Shown in pieces: positions 48,613 through 59,306 of a DNA stretch of 64,000 bases (position 1 is the first letter of the stretch; every line of letters begins with the position of its first letter). Where the stretch lies: assembly GCF_036408855.1 (NCBI RefSeq), contig NZ_JAZGJQ010000003.1, positions 124,001 through 188,000 on the forward strand, written 5' to 3'. The notes under the pieces were generated by a model that had not been told where the DNA came from, did not search any database, and saw nothing but the letters and a program-made list of their open reading frames with translations. Made by a program: the position numbers and the translations under genes. The stretch is from Olsenella_K absiana (GTDB lineage Bacteria > Actinomycetota > Coriobacteriia > Coriobacteriales > Atopobiaceae).

Positions 48613-49794
48613 ATGAACGTACTGGTTATCAATGCCGGCAGCTCTTCGCTCAAGTATCAGCTGCTCAACACCGAGACCCGCGAGGTCTTCACCAAGGGCA
48701 ACTGCGAGCGCATCGGCATCGATGGCTCCTTCATCGGCTACACGGTGAGGGGCGGCGAGAAGCAGAAGCTCGAGGTCGCCCTTCCCGACCACAAGACGGC
48801 CATCAAGCACGTCTTCCAGCTGCTCGAGGAGGCCGGCTTCGACCAGAGCAAGATCGAGGGCATCGGCCACCGCGTCGTTCAGGGCGGCTGGTACTTCCCC
48901 GAGTCCAAGGTCGTCACCGACGAGACGCTCGGCTGGGTCCGCGAGGTCGCCCCGCTGGCGCCGCTGCACAACTACGCCGAGGCGGACGTCATCGAGATCT
49001 GCCGCGACATGTTCCCCTCGATCGGCAACGTGATCGTGGCGGACACCTCCTTCCACTACAACATCCCCGAGAAGGCGCACCGCTACGCCCTCCCGCGCGA
49101 CGTTGTCGACAAGCTGCACATCCGCAAGTACGGTGCCCACGGCACGAGCCACCGCTACATCTGGAAGACCACCAAGGAGCTGCTCGGCGACGACGTCCAC
49201 AAGCTCGTCTCCTGCCACCTCGGCTCCGGCGCGTCCCTCTCGGCCATCCAGGACGGCCACGACATGGACACCACGATGGGCCTCACCCCGCTCGACGGCC
49301 TCATCATGGGCACCCGCTGCGGCACCATCGACCCGGCGACCGTCTGCTACCTCGTGCGCGAGGGCGGCTACACCATCGACGAGGTCGACACGATGATGAA
49401 CAAGCAGTCCGGCATCCTCGCCATCTCCGGCGTGTCCTCCGACACCCGCGACGTGGAGGAGCGCGCCCAGAAGGGCGACGCCCACTGCCAGATGGCCCTC
49501 GACATGTTCTTCTACCGCACCTCCCAGCTGATCGCCGAGATGGCCCAGTCCATGCACGGCTTCGACACCATGGCCTTCTCCGCCGGCATCGGCGAGAACT
49601 CCGACACCTTCCGCTCCGCCATCTGCAAGGAGCTCGCGTGGTTCGGCGTCAAGATCGACGAGGAGAAGAACTCCGTCCGCTCCGACGACCCGCGCGTCAT
49701 CTCCACGGAGGACTCCAAGATCAAGGTCCTCGTTGTCCCGACGAACGAGGAGCTCATGATCGCCCTCGACGTCCAGGAGCTGCTCTCCAAGTAG
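48613..49794 (+). CDS. ackA: Acetate kinase
   Basis: Makes ATP and acetate from acetyl phosphate. The 393 residues start MNVLVINAGSSSLKYQLL. The second signature HGTSHRYI is in KYGAHGTSHRYIW near residue 175, and TMGLTPLDGLIMGTRCG and FSAGIGENS follow. ATG 48613 follows GGAGAGG. Unlike many genomes, pta is not adjacent; it lies about 5 kb away on the other strand. Confidence 0.98.
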   Translation: MNVLVINAGSSSLKYQLLNTETREVFTKGNCERIGIDGSFIGYTVRGGEKQKLEVALPDHKTAIKHVFQLLEEAGFDQSKIEGIGHRVVQGGWYFPESKVVTDETLGWVREVAPLAPLHNYAEADVIEICRDMFPSIGNVIVADTSFHYNIPEKAHRYALPRDVVDKLHIRKYGAHGTSHRYIWKTTKELLGDDVHKLVSCHLGSGASLSAIQDGHDMDTTMGLTPLDGLIMGTRCGTIDPATVCYLVREGGYTIDEVDTMMNKQSGILAISGVSSDTRDVEERAQKGDAHCQMALDMFFYRTSQLIAEMAQSMHGFDTMAFSAGIGENSDTFRSAICKELAWFGVKIDEEKNSVRSDDPRVISTEDSKIKVLVVPTNEELMIALDVQELLSK

Positions 49795-49800
49795 CGAGAT

Positions 49801-49872
49801 AGGGTCCGACAAGGACAAGGGTCCGACAAGGACCCGTCGTTCGGGGCGGTGGTCGCTTGCGGCCGCCGCCCC
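49801..49872 (+). terminator. Repeat pair and hairpin after ackA
   Basis: AGGGTCCGACAAGGAC occurs twice (49801-49816 and 49818-49833). It is followed by an imperfect stem, GGGGCGG...CCGCCCC (49843-49872). The hairpin is the likely ackA terminator; the role of the repeat is unclear. Confidence 0.5.
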
Positions 49873-49963
49873 CTCGCATGTGGTGGCGGCCCGGCAGGAC
49901 GCCCGCCGCGCCCTGCCGCGGCGGGTCCTGCGGGCGCGCCGGGCGCGAGAGGGATGGTGGCAG

Positions 49964-50587
49964 ATGCGCTACACGGACGTGGTCTTCGACATAGACGGCA
50001 CGCTCATCGACTCGACGCGGGCGATTCGTGCGGGCCTCGACGACCTCGCACTGGAGCTCGTGGGCCGCAGGCTCACTCCCCAGGAGGCGGCGCTCGGCAA
50101 CGGCCTGCCCGCTGGGCCCGCGCTCGAGCGCATGGGGCTGCCGGGCGACGAGGGGACGCAGGAGCGCTGGATCAGGAACCTCCTCGCGCACTGGGACGAG
50201 GTCGTGGTCTTCGACGGCGTGCCCGAGGTCCTGGCCGGGCTCGCCCGGAGCGGCGTGAGGCTCGGGGCGGTGACGGCCGAGACCCGCTCCGAGATGGAGC
50301 GCGGCTTCGCGACCTTCGACGTCTCGCGGCTGCTCGCGCACGTTGTCGTGGCGGAGGACACGGAACGGCACAAGCCCGACCCGGAGCCGCTCGAGTCCTA
50401 CCTCGCCTGGAGCGGGGCCGAGGCAGGAGACGTCCTCTACGTGGGCGACGGCCTCGTCGACGCCGAGTGCGCCCGGGCTGCGGGCGTGGACTTCGCGCTC
50501 GCCGCCTGGCGGCCCCGTCCCCTCAGGCGCGGGGTAGGGGAGGTCGCCCGCCTCGAGGAGCCGCGCCAGGTGCTCGAGCTCCTCTAG
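49964..50587 (+). CDS. HAD-superfamily hydrolase, phosphoglycolate phosphatase-like
   Basis: 207 residues. HAD motif I is VVFDIDGTLIDS at the N-terminus. A helical cap follows, and later a Thr in LGAVTAETRS, Lys in HKPDPEPLESYL and the acidic motif YVGDGLVDAECARAAG. The family dephosphorylates small phosphate esters; the substrate is unknown. ATG 49964 is chosen because the protein then begins directly at motif I. Confidence 0.9.
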   Translation: MRYTDVVFDIDGTLIDSTRAIRAGLDDLALELVGRRLTPQEAALGNGLPAGPALERMGLPGDEGTQERWIRNLLAHWDEVVVFDGVPEVLAGLARSGVRLGAVTAETRSEMERGFATFDVSRLLAHVVVAEDTERHKPDPEPLESYLAWSGAEAGDVLYVGDGLVDAECARAAGVDFALAAWRPRPLRRGVGEVARLEEPRQVLELL

Positions 50588-50597
50588 GGGGCGGCCC

Positions 50598-51104
50598 CTA
50601 GGAGGCGAGCCTCGCCTCGGTGGCCACGTACTGGTAGGCCACGCGCGGCGAGCCTTCGGCCGTGTAGATGGTGCCGCAGCGGGCGAAGCCGCACTTCACG
50701 AAGACGGCCTGCATGGCCGCGTTGAGCTCGTGCGTGTCTGCCCGGGCGTTGTCGCACTGCTCCTTGATCCAGTGGAGGCAGAAGGAGCCCACGCCCCTTC
50801 CCTGCACCCCGACGGCGATGCGGCGCATCACCCAGTAGGGGTCGTCGTTGATCCACGCGCCGTCCTCGATCCTGGCGTAGGCCGGGTCGGGGCCGAGGAA
50901 GAAGGTGAAGCAGGCGAGCAGGCTGCCGTCCTCCTCGCAGACGTAGAGGTGGCCCTGCTCGAAGTCGTGCCGGGCGGTCTCGAGGGAGGGGTAGCCCCCC
51001 GTCCACTGCACGTGGTTGCCGTTGGCGCGCATGTAGCCGCGCGCCACCTCGTAGAGCTCGACACAGGAGCTGATCTCGGCCTCGGTGGCCTTGCGAATTC
51101 TCAT
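50598..51104 (-). CDS. GNAT-family N-acetyltransferase
   Basis: 168 residues. RIAVGVQGRGVGSFCLHWI near residue 95 is the acetyl-CoA-binding motif A (V..QGRGVG), followed by ELNAAMQAVFVKCGF, typical of motif B. The N-terminal part (MRIRKATEAEISSCVELYE) fits the fold. The acceptor substrate is unknown. Its stop is 11 bases from that of the convergent HAD gene. Confidence 0.88.
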   Translation of the reverse strand: MRIRKATEAEISSCVELYEVARGYMRANGNHVQWTGGYPSLETARHDFEQGHLYVCEEDGSLLACFTFFLGPDPAYARIEDGAWINDDPYWVMRRIAVGVQGRGVGSFCLHWIKEQCDNARADTHELNAAMQAVFVKCGFARCGTIYTAEGSPRVAYQYVATEARLAS

Positions 51105-51158
51105 GGTCCATCCTTCTCGTCTCGTGGCATCGCCCGCGCAGGGCCTAGGGGATTATGC

Positions 51159-52034
51159 TCAGAAGGGGATTATCCTAAACCAATATTCCGAGCTTTCCTG
51201 AGGCTCCAGGAAGTCCATCCCCGGCTTGTGCTCGAAGACGTCGTCCGCGTCCGCGAAGGTCGAAGGACCGCGCCACGGCTCGATCGCGACGAAGGGGGCG
51301 TCGTTGGCGGCGCTCCAGACGCCCAGGTAGTCGAAGCCGTCGAAGTCCACCCTGACCCCGTGGCCGGCGGGGCCGGCGAGCGTCACCGTGCGCCCGGGCA
51401 CGTCTGCGAGCAGGAGCGCGTCGTGCGCCAGGAGCTCGCGGGAGAGGGGCAGGACGTCTGCATCCTCGAGGAGGGGGACCTTCCGGCCTCGGTCCCACAG
51501 GCCGCTCTCGGGCTCGAGCACGGGGCTCGAGCAGGTCCAGGGGCGCGCGAACTCGAGGCGGTAGTCGGAGAAGGACTCGCCGGCCGCGAGGGGCACGTTG
51601 AAGGCGGGGTGGCCGCCGACGACGTAGGGCAGCGTTACCTTGCCGGTGTTGGTCACGACGAAGCGCTGCTCGAGGGCGCCGCCAGCGAGGCGGTAGGTCA
51701 TCTCGAGCTCGAAGTCGAAGGGGTAGCGCTCGCGGGTCTCGGGCGTGCTCCTGAGGTCGTAGGTGACGGAGTCCGCCTCGGCGCGCTCGATCGCGTGCTC
51801 GAGGCCGCGGGCGAGCCCGTGCCGGCCGAGGCGCACCTCGCCCTGGGCGGACTCGGCGCGCCCGTCGCGCAGGTTGCCCACGATCGGGAAGAGCACGGGC
51901 GCCCTCCGGGGCCACCAGGTGGGGTCGCCCTGCCAGAGGTACTCGACGCCTTCGAGCCTGAGGCTCATGAGCTGGGCGCCCGCCGAGTCGACGCTTGCCT
52001 CGAGACCGTCCGTGCGAATCGTGGTGATGCTCAT
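51159..52034 (-). CDS. Aldose 1-epimerase family protein
   Basis: 291 residues of galactose-mutarotase-like beta-sandwich. The LacX/YeaD-like subgroup features are LMSLRLEGVEYLWQGDPTWW, RHGLARGLEH, VGGHPAFNVPL and the catalytic Glu region APFVAIEPWRGPSTF. It probably interconverts anomers of a sugar or sugar phosphate. ATG 52034. It is divergent from pckA. Confidence 0.88.
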   Translation of the reverse strand: MSITTIRTDGLEASVDSAGAQLMSLRLEGVEYLWQGDPTWWPRRAPVLFPIVGNLRDGRAESAQGEVRLGRHGLARGLEHAIERAEADSVTYDLRSTPETRERYPFDFELEMTYRLAGGALEQRFVVTNTGKVTLPYVVGGHPAFNVPLAAGESFSDYRLEFARPWTCSSPVLEPESGLWDRGRKVPLLEDADVLPLSRELLAHDALLLADVPGRTVTLAGPAGHGVRVDFDGFDYLGVWSAANDAPFVAIEPWRGPSTFADADDVFEHKPGMDFLEPQESSEYWFRIIPF

Positions 52035-52324
52035 CGTGTCCCCCAACCTCGTGGCCAAGGCGCTGACGCGGCCAGGGCGCAGCCTCGGCCGACTCTCGCG
52101 CCGCGTGTTCGAGTATCGCACCTTACGGGCCCCGGCGGACCGGCGCCCGGAGAAAAAACGCTGCCGCTCGCCCCCGAAGAGCCGCAGGTAAGGCGACCAT
52201 CCTGTTACGGATGGGCCGTCGGCGGCACGCGTGGGGCATACTTGACCGAGTTTGCCCGCACGTCCACCAGGACCCGGCCGGCAGGCGGCACCAGGGGCCA
52301 CCCCGGGTCTCAAGAGGAGGCACC

Positions 52325-53917
<1,593 letters not shown>

Positions 53918-53939
53918 GGGGACGAGCTGGACATGGTGC

Positions 53940-53986
53940 CCGAGCGCGCCGACGAGGAGTGCAGCTACGCCCTTCGGCGCGCTCGG
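53940..53986 (+). terminator. Hairpin after pckA
   Basis: A perfect 12-bp stem (CCGAGCGCGCCG and its complement) with a 23-nt loop begins 22 bases after the pckA stop. There is no T-run. Confidence 0.5.
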
Positions 53987-54063
53987 TCCCATCGCCCACG
54001 AGTTCATGTAGGCGATGTCCCAACGGCCGGGGCGGTCTCGGCCCACGAGGGGAGGTCCCGTTG

Positions 54064-54585
54064 ATGCACAGGATCCTGTTCGTCTGCCACGGCAACATCT
54101 GTAGGTCGACGATGGCCGAGTACGTCATGAGGGAGCTCGCCGGTCGCGCTGGCGTCCGCGAGCGCGTCCTGGTGGACTCTGCGGCGACGAGCCAGGAGGA
54201 GATCGGCAACGACGTGCATCCGGGTACCCGTCAAGTCTTGGCGCGCGAGGGCATCCCGTGCGGCCACCACCGTTCCCGGCAGATGGGTCCTGCGGACTAC
54301 GAGCGCTTCGACTACCTGGTCGGCATGGACGCGGAGAACCTCGCGGGCATGTACAGGCTGCTCTCGGGCGAGAAGGGCTACGGCTGTTCGTGGGATCCCG
54401 TCTCGCCCGACCAGGCGCGCCGCTCAGATCCACTAGGCAAGGTGTCGCTGCTCATGGACTGGACCGGCACCCCTCGCGACGTTGCCGACCCCTGGTACAC
54501 GGGCGACTTCAACGCCACCTTCCGAGACGTCTACGCTGGTTGCTCGGCCATGCTGCAGAGGCTGCTGAGCCAAAGTCCCGAGTAG
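54064..54585 (+). CDS. Low-molecular-weight protein-tyrosine phosphatase
   Basis: 173 residues. The active-site loop is VCHGNICRSTMAEYV at the N-terminus (C-X5-R-S) and the general-acid Asp is in ADPWYTGDF near residue 145. In actinobacteria such enzymes often act on capsule or polysaccharide-linked kinases. No partner kinase is visible; glf and a glycosyltransferase lie about 1.5 kb away. ATG 54064 follows GGGGAGG; TTG 54061 would add one residue. Confidence 0.93.
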   Translation: MHRILFVCHGNICRSTMAEYVMRELAGRAGVRERVLVDSAATSQEEIGNDVHPGTRQVLAREGIPCGHHRSRQMGPADYERFDYLVGMDAENLAGMYRLLSGEKGYGCSWDPVSPDQARRSDPLGKVSLLMDWTGTPRDVADPWYTGDFNATFRDVYAGCSAMLQRLLSQSPE

Positions 54586-54628
54586 GGAGCGTGCCGGCGA
54601 CAGGACGATCTGGTCCCAACCTTTCGAT

Positions 54629-54665
54629 GAGGAGGCCCGCCACCGTGACGGTGACGGGCCTCCTC
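54629..54665. terminator. Bidirectional hairpin terminator
   Basis: GAGGAGGCCCGCCACCGT pairs with ACGGTGACGGGCCTCCTC with one mismatch and almost no loop. It separates two convergent genes (phosphatase and pta). Confidence 0.75.
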
Positions 54666-54713
54666 TGCTGGAGCGGAAAGGCGTCGTGCCCTCCGCGAGC
54701 CGTCCAGTACGTG

Positions 54714-55694
54714 CTACTTGTCGGCCATCTGCGCCTGGACGGCGGTGATGGCCACGACGCCCACGATGTCGTCGGCGGAGCAGCCGCGGCTGAGGTCGTT
54801 CACCGGCTTGGCGATGCCCTGCAGGATGGGGCCGTAGGCCTCGGCGTCCGCGAAGCGCTGGACGAGCTTGTAGCCGATGTTGCCGGACTCGAGGTCGGGG
54901 AAGACGAGGACGTTGGCGTGGCCGGCGACCGTGGAGCCGGGGGCCTTGAGGGACGCGACCTCGGGGACGAGGGAGGCGTCAAGCTGGAGGTCGCCGTCGA
55001 GGGCGAGCTCGGGGGCCTTCTGGTGCGCGAGCTCGGTGGCCTCCTGGACCTTGGTCGGGACGTCGCCCTTCGCGGAGCCCTTGGTGGAGAAGGACAGCAT
55101 GGCCACCTTGGGGTCGCTGCCCATGTAGGTCCTCCAGGACGCGGCGGAGGCGATCGCGATCTCGGAGAGCTCGTCGGCGGTGGGGTTGATGTTCAGGCCG
55201 CAGTCCGCGAAGAGCAGGGTGCCGTTCTCGCCGTACTCGGGCTTGTCGGTGCACATGATGAAGAAGGCCGAGACGAGCTTGGTGCCCGGGGCGGTCTTCA
55301 GGATCTGGAGCGCGGGGCGCAGGGTGTTTGCGGTGGAGTGGCAGGCGCCGGAGACCAGGCCGTCGGCGTCACCCATCTTGACCATCATGGTGCCGAAGTA
55401 GGTGGCGTCGTCCATCTGCTCGCGCGCCTGCTCGAGCGTGACGCCCTTCTTCTTGCGGAGCTCGGCGAACTTCTCGGCGTAGGCCTCGTGCCTGTCAGAG
55501 GTCTTGGGGTCGATGACCGTGACCCCCTCGACCTTGACCGTCTCGGGGTCGCCCAGGATGACAAGGTTCGCCAGTCCCTCCGCCACGATCTTCTCGGCAG
55601 CGGCGATGGTGCGCGGGTCCTCGCCCTCGGGGAGCACGATCGTCTTGCGGTCGGCCGTGGCGCAAGCCTTCATCCTATCCAGAAATTCGCTCAT
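54714..55694 (-). CDS. pta: Phosphate acetyltransferase
   Basis: Converts acetyl-CoA and phosphate to acetyl phosphate, feeding AckA. The 326 residues correspond to the short catalytic-only form. IVLPEGEDPRTIAAAEKIV starts the protein. MVKMGDADGLVSGACHSTANTLRPALQ, VAMLSFSTKGSAKG and GHANVLVFPDLESGNIGYKL are family motifs. ATG 55694 follows GAGGAGG. The promoter region overlaps that of divergent glf. Confidence 0.97.
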   Translation of the reverse strand: MSEFLDRMKACATADRKTIVLPEGEDPRTIAAAEKIVAEGLANLVILGDPETVKVEGVTVIDPKTSDRHEAYAEKFAELRKKKGVTLEQAREQMDDATYFGTMMVKMGDADGLVSGACHSTANTLRPALQILKTAPGTKLVSAFFIMCTDKPEYGENGTLLFADCGLNINPTADELSEIAIASAASWRTYMGSDPKVAMLSFSTKGSAKGDVPTKVQEATELAHQKAPELALDGDLQLDASLVPEVASLKAPGSTVAGHANVLVFPDLESGNIGYKLVQRFADAEAYGPILQGIAKPVNDLSRGCSADDIVGVVAITAVQAQMADK

Positions 55695-55803
55695 GTGAGG
55701 TCTCCTCCTCCTCGCGCCCAGGGTGCGCCGCGGCCGGTCGTCGCAGGTGCCCCTCGGGCTTCCCAACGTGCCGTACGTTGAGTATTTGGTGTAACCGGTA
55801 GTC

Positions 55804-55833
55804 ATTATAGGGGTGCGTGCTAGAATCTGTCCG
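55804..55833 (-). promoter_or_regulatory. Candidate pta promoter
   Basis: On the minus strand, CGGACA (reverse of 55828-55833) and a perfect TATAAT (reverse of 55804-55809) are separated by 18 bp. It faces pta, with a leader of about 105 nt. Confidence 0.55.
55818..55826 (+). promoter_or_regulatory. Extended -10 element of glf
   Basis: TGCTAGAAT with -10 TAGAAT at 55821-55826. It lies inside the pta promoter on the other strand, so the two divergent promoters overlap face to face. Confidence 0.5.
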
Positions 55834-55889
55834 AGTTCTTGGGCACGTTCGAGCCCACCTTCCAACCGGCGAGAAACCAGAGGTCCTCA

Positions 55890-57089
55890 ATGAGCATAGA
55901 GAGCGGGCTGCCCGCGGGATTCAATCCGAACGCGTACGATGCGATCATTGTCGGTGCGGGCTTCGCCGGTGCCGTCTGTGCTCGTCGCCTCGCCGAGGCC
56001 GTGAACTACAAGGTGTGCGTGCTCGAGCGCAGGGACCACATCGCGGGCAACGCGTACGACTACTACGACGAGGCGGGCATCCTTGTCCACAAGTACGGCC
56101 CGCACATCTACCACACGACGGACGACCGCGTGGACACCTTCCTCTCGCGCTTCACGGACTGGACGCCCTACCAGCACAAGGTGCTCGCCAACGTGCACGG
56201 CACCCTGATGCCGGTCCCCTTCAACCACGCCTCCCTCAAGCTCGCCTTCGGCGACGAGGAGGGGGAGCGCCTCTACCAGAAGCTCGTGGGCACCTTCGGC
56301 CAGGACAAGAAGGTCCCCATAATGGAGCTCCGTAAGAAGAACGACCCCGACCTCGAGCGCGTCGCGGACTACGTCTACGAGAACGTCTTCCTGCACTACA
56401 CGATGAAGCAGTGGGGCAAGACGCCCGACCAGATCGACCCCGCGGTCATGGGCAGGGTCCCCGTCTTCGTCGGCAACGACGACCGCTACTTCCCGCAGGC
56501 CCCGCACCAGGGCATGCCGGCGGAGAGCTACACCAAGCTCTTCGAGCGCATGCTCGGCCACGACCTCATCGACGTCTTCCTCGACGTGGACGCGCGCGAC
56601 GTCTTCGACATCACGGACACCAAGCTCTCGGTCTGTGGCAAGAGCTACGGCGGCGAGGTCATCTACACCGGCGCCCTGGACGAGCTCTTCGACTTCGACC
56701 TCGGTGCCCTGCCGTACCGCACGGTCGACATGGTCTTCGAGACGCTGGACGAGGACCAGTTCCAGCCGGTCGGCACCGTGAACTACACCGTCTCGGAGAA
56801 CTTCACGCGTATCACGGAGTTCAAGAACATGACCGGTCAGGTCGTGCCGGGCAAGACCACCATCATGCGCGAGTACTCGCGCACCTACCTGCCCGGCGTC
56901 GGCGAGACCCCCTACTACGTGATCAACGAGCCAGAGAACCTCGAGCTCTACAGGAGGTACCGCGACAGGGTCGCCGGACTGCTCAACTTCCACGTGGTCG
57001 GACGCCTGGCGGAGTACCGCTACTACGACATGGACGGGGTCACGGCCTCCGCGCTCGACCTATCAGACGAGCTGATCAGCCAGCACTAG
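55890..57089 (+). CDS. glf: UDP-galactopyranose mutase
   Basis: Flavoenzyme that makes UDP-galactofuranose for cell-surface glycans. The FAD-binding start is DAIIVGAGFAGAVCARRLAE. RRDHIAGNAYDYYDEAGI, HKYGPHIYHT and the substrate-binding arginine region follow. The 399 residues are typical. ATG 55890 follows AGAGGT. A glycosyltransferase follows, so the pair likely contributes to surface polysaccharide. Confidence 0.96.
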   Translation: MSIESGLPAGFNPNAYDAIIVGAGFAGAVCARRLAEAVNYKVCVLERRDHIAGNAYDYYDEAGILVHKYGPHIYHTTDDRVDTFLSRFTDWTPYQHKVLANVHGTLMPVPFNHASLKLAFGDEEGERLYQKLVGTFGQDKKVPIMELRKKNDPDLERVADYVYENVFLHYTMKQWGKTPDQIDPAVMGRVPVFVGNDDRYFPQAPHQGMPAESYTKLFERMLGHDLIDVFLDVDARDVFDITDTKLSVCGKSYGGEVIYTGALDELFDFDLGALPYRTVDMVFETLDEDQFQPVGTVNYTVSENFTRITEFKNMTGQVVPGKTTIMREYSRTYLPGVGETPYYVINEPENLELYRRYRDRVAGLLNFHVVGRLAEYRYYDMDGVTASALDLSDELISQH

Positions 57090-57102
57090 ACCCGGAGCCC
57101 TC

Positions 57103-57132
57103 GCCGCCGCCACGTGCGGCGGCTCTTTCTTT
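57103..57132 (+). terminator. Intrinsic terminator between glf and the glycosyltransferase gene
   Basis: Stem GCCGCCGC/GCGGCGGC is followed by TCTTTCTTT, the most classical T-rich terminator in the window. It lies only 17 bases before the next ATG, so it may attenuate rather than separate the two genes. Confidence 0.65.
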
Positions 57133-57148
57133 GTGGGGTAGGCGACCT

Positions 57149-58183
57149 ATGAACAAGACCATCACGTTCGGCATCCCGTGCTACAACTCCGCGGAGTACA
57201 TGGACCACTGCATCAGCTCCATACTCGAGGGGAGCGGCTACGCCGAGGACGTCGAGATCGTCGTCGTGGACGACGGCTCCACCAAGGACGACACCCTGGC
57301 CAAGGCGCAGGGGTGGCAGGAGCGCTACCCGACCATCGTGAAGGCGGTGCACCAGGAGAACGGCGGTCACGGCATCGCCGTGCTCAAGGGCCTGGAGAAC
57401 GCCGAGGGCACCTACTACAAGGTGGTCGACTCCGACGACTGGGTGGACGCGGACGCGCTGCGCCAGCTCCTCGACAAGCTCCGCGCGTTCATCGCTTACG
57501 ACGTCCGCGTCGACCTAGTGATCACCAACTACGTGTACGAGCACGTGGAGGACGACACCCAGAAGGTCGTCGACTACGGCTTTGCGGTCCCCAAGAACAA
57601 GGTCATCACGTGGGACCAGATCGGGCACTTCAACCTCTCGCAGAACCTGCTCATGCACTCCCTGTGCTACCGCACGGACGTCCTGCGCGACGGCGGCGTC
57701 CCCATGCCGGCGCACACCTTCTACGTGGACAACATCTACGCCTACGTGCCGCTGCCCCGCTGCAAGACCATCTACTACCTGCCGGTCGACCTCTACCGCT
57801 ACTTCATCGGCCGCGGGGACCAGAGCGTGAACGAGCAGGTCATGGTCTCCAGGATCGACCAGCAGCTCAGGATCACGCGGGTCATGATGCACGCCTACCA
57901 CCTCTACGAGGACGTGCCGAGCGCGAGGCTGCGCTCCTACATGATGGGCTACTTCACCCTGATGATGGCGGTGAGCTCGGTCTTCTCGAAGCTCTCCGAC
58001 AAGCCCGACGCGAAGGCGAACCTCAAGGGGCTCTGGGACGAGCTCAAGGGCTACGACCGTCGCATGTACCTGCGCGTGCGCTACGGTCTCGTGGGCATCT
58101 ACAGCAACCTCCCCAAGGCAGGCGGCGAGAAGGCCACGATCATCATCTACCGCATCGCGCAGCGACTGGTGAAGTTCAACTAG
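57149..58183 (+). CDS. Family 2 glycosyltransferase
   Basis: 344 residues. The GT-A fold starts ITFGIPCYNSAEYMDHCISSIL, with VVVDDGSTKDD and the metal-binding VVDSDDWVDADAL near residue 92 (DxD-like). The C-terminal third is helical with Tyr/Arg-rich segments. It probably transfers a sugar to a surface glycan; linkage to glf suggests galactofuranose as one candidate. ATG 57149. The stop overlaps that of the convergent peptidase gene by 2 bases. Confidence 0.9.
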   Translation: MNKTITFGIPCYNSAEYMDHCISSILEGSGYAEDVEIVVVDDGSTKDDTLAKAQGWQERYPTIVKAVHQENGGHGIAVLKGLENAEGTYYKVVDSDDWVDADALRQLLDKLRAFIAYDVRVDLVITNYVYEHVEDDTQKVVDYGFAVPKNKVITWDQIGHFNLSQNLLMHSLCYRTDVLRDGGVPMPAHTFYVDNIYAYVPLPRCKTIYYLPVDLYRYFIGRGDQSVNEQVMVSRIDQQLRITRVMMHAYHLYEDVPSARLRSYMMGYFTLMMAVSSVFSKLSDKPDAKANLKGLWDELKGYDRRMYLRVRYGLVGIYSNLPKAGGEKATIIIYRIAQRLVKFN

Positions 58184-59205
58184 AGGTCCGCGGCCGCCTT
58201 GAGGCCGTACGCCCCCCAAGCGGAGCGGGCGGCGTCGGCGATGGCGAGCTCGAGCGCGCGCGTCGCGAGGACGCCGACGACGTCGGGGGCGGCATCGACG
58301 TCGCCCGTCGCCATCACGAAGACGGTGTCGCCGTCGGAGGTCGTGTGCGTCGGCCGGATCGCGTGGGCGTAGGCGTCGGCCGACATCTGGGCGACCTTCG
58401 TGGCCTGGGCCTTGGTGAGGCGGGCGTTCGTCACCACGCAGGAGATCGTGGTGTTCGTGCGCGGCGCGGGCTGCCTCGCCGCGTTGGCGCGCTCGTTCTC
58501 CTCTGCGGTCTTCGAGAATCCCGAGCGCTCGTTGGCGTCGAGCAGGAGCTCGCAGGCGTCCGCCACGCGGGTGCCGTCGGGGGAGAGCGTGCCCGCGATC
58601 GCCTCGCCGGTGTCCGGGTCGCAGACGTTGCCGAGGGCGTTGACGGCACTCACGGCGCCGCACACGAGGTCTGCGGAGCAGAGCACGCACTCGCCGACCC
58701 CGGACTTCATGGCGCGCTCGGGCCCTGCGAGCTTGCCGACGGTACAGCCCGTGCCGGCGCCGACGCAGCCGCGCTCGAGGGGGACGCCTTGGGAGGCGAG
58801 GGCGCGCCTGGTCGCCTCGGCGCCCTCGCCGATGCCGGGACGGGAGGAGAAGTCGCCGACGGGCAGGTCGAAGAGGCAGGCCGAGGAGACGATGGGTACG
58901 ACGCCCGCACCGACGTTGAGGCCGATCCCCTGGCGCTCGAGCTCCTCGGCGACGCCGCAGGAGGCGGCGAGGCCGTAGGCGCTGCCACCCGAGAGCACCA
59001 CGGCGTTGAGCACCTGTACCGTCTCCTCCGGACGCAGGAGGTCCGTCTCGCGGGTGGCGGGCGAGCCGCCGCGCACGTCGACGCCTCCCGTCGCCCCCTT
59101 GGGGCAGACGATCACGGTGCAGCCGGTGCCCCCCTCGGCGAGGGTGGCGTGAGCGGCGAAGACGCCGGGGATCTGGGTGACGCTCGTGGGCGTGGGCTCT
59201 GGCAT
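58180..59205 (-). CDS. P1-family peptidase, NylC/DmpA-like
   Basis: 341 residues. N-terminal-nucleophile hydrolase of the DmpA/NylC group, which self-cleaves into two chains. Family segments are VLSGGSAYGLAASCGVAEEL, FDLPVGDFSSRPG and GAGTGCTVGKL. The likely cleavage region is RTNTTISCVVTNARLTK near residue 245, with Thr or Ser as nucleophile. These enzymes act on N-terminal or beta-amino amides; the true substrate is unknown. ATG 59205 follows GAAAGG. Confidence 0.85.
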   Translation of the reverse strand: MPEPTPTSVTQIPGVFAAHATLAEGGTGCTVIVCPKGATGGVDVRGGSPATRETDLLRPEETVQVLNAVVLSGGSAYGLAASCGVAEELERQGIGLNVGAGVVPIVSSACLFDLPVGDFSSRPGIGEGAEATRRALASQGVPLERGCVGAGTGCTVGKLAGPERAMKSGVGECVLCSADLVCGAVSAVNALGNVCDPDTGEAIAGTLSPDGTRVADACELLLDANERSGFSKTAEENERANAARQPAPRTNTTISCVVTNARLTKAQATKVAQMSADAYAHAIRPTHTTSDGDTVFVMATGDVDAAPDVVGVLATRALELAIADAARSAWGAYGLKAAADL

Positions 59206-59306
59206 GGCTGCCGCCTTTCTGACGCGCGTGCGGGCAATTGCGGGCTGGAAACCGGGTTGGGTGCCGTGCGGGGCGGGAGGCGCGGCTGGGGCGGGCGCGT
59301 CCGCCC

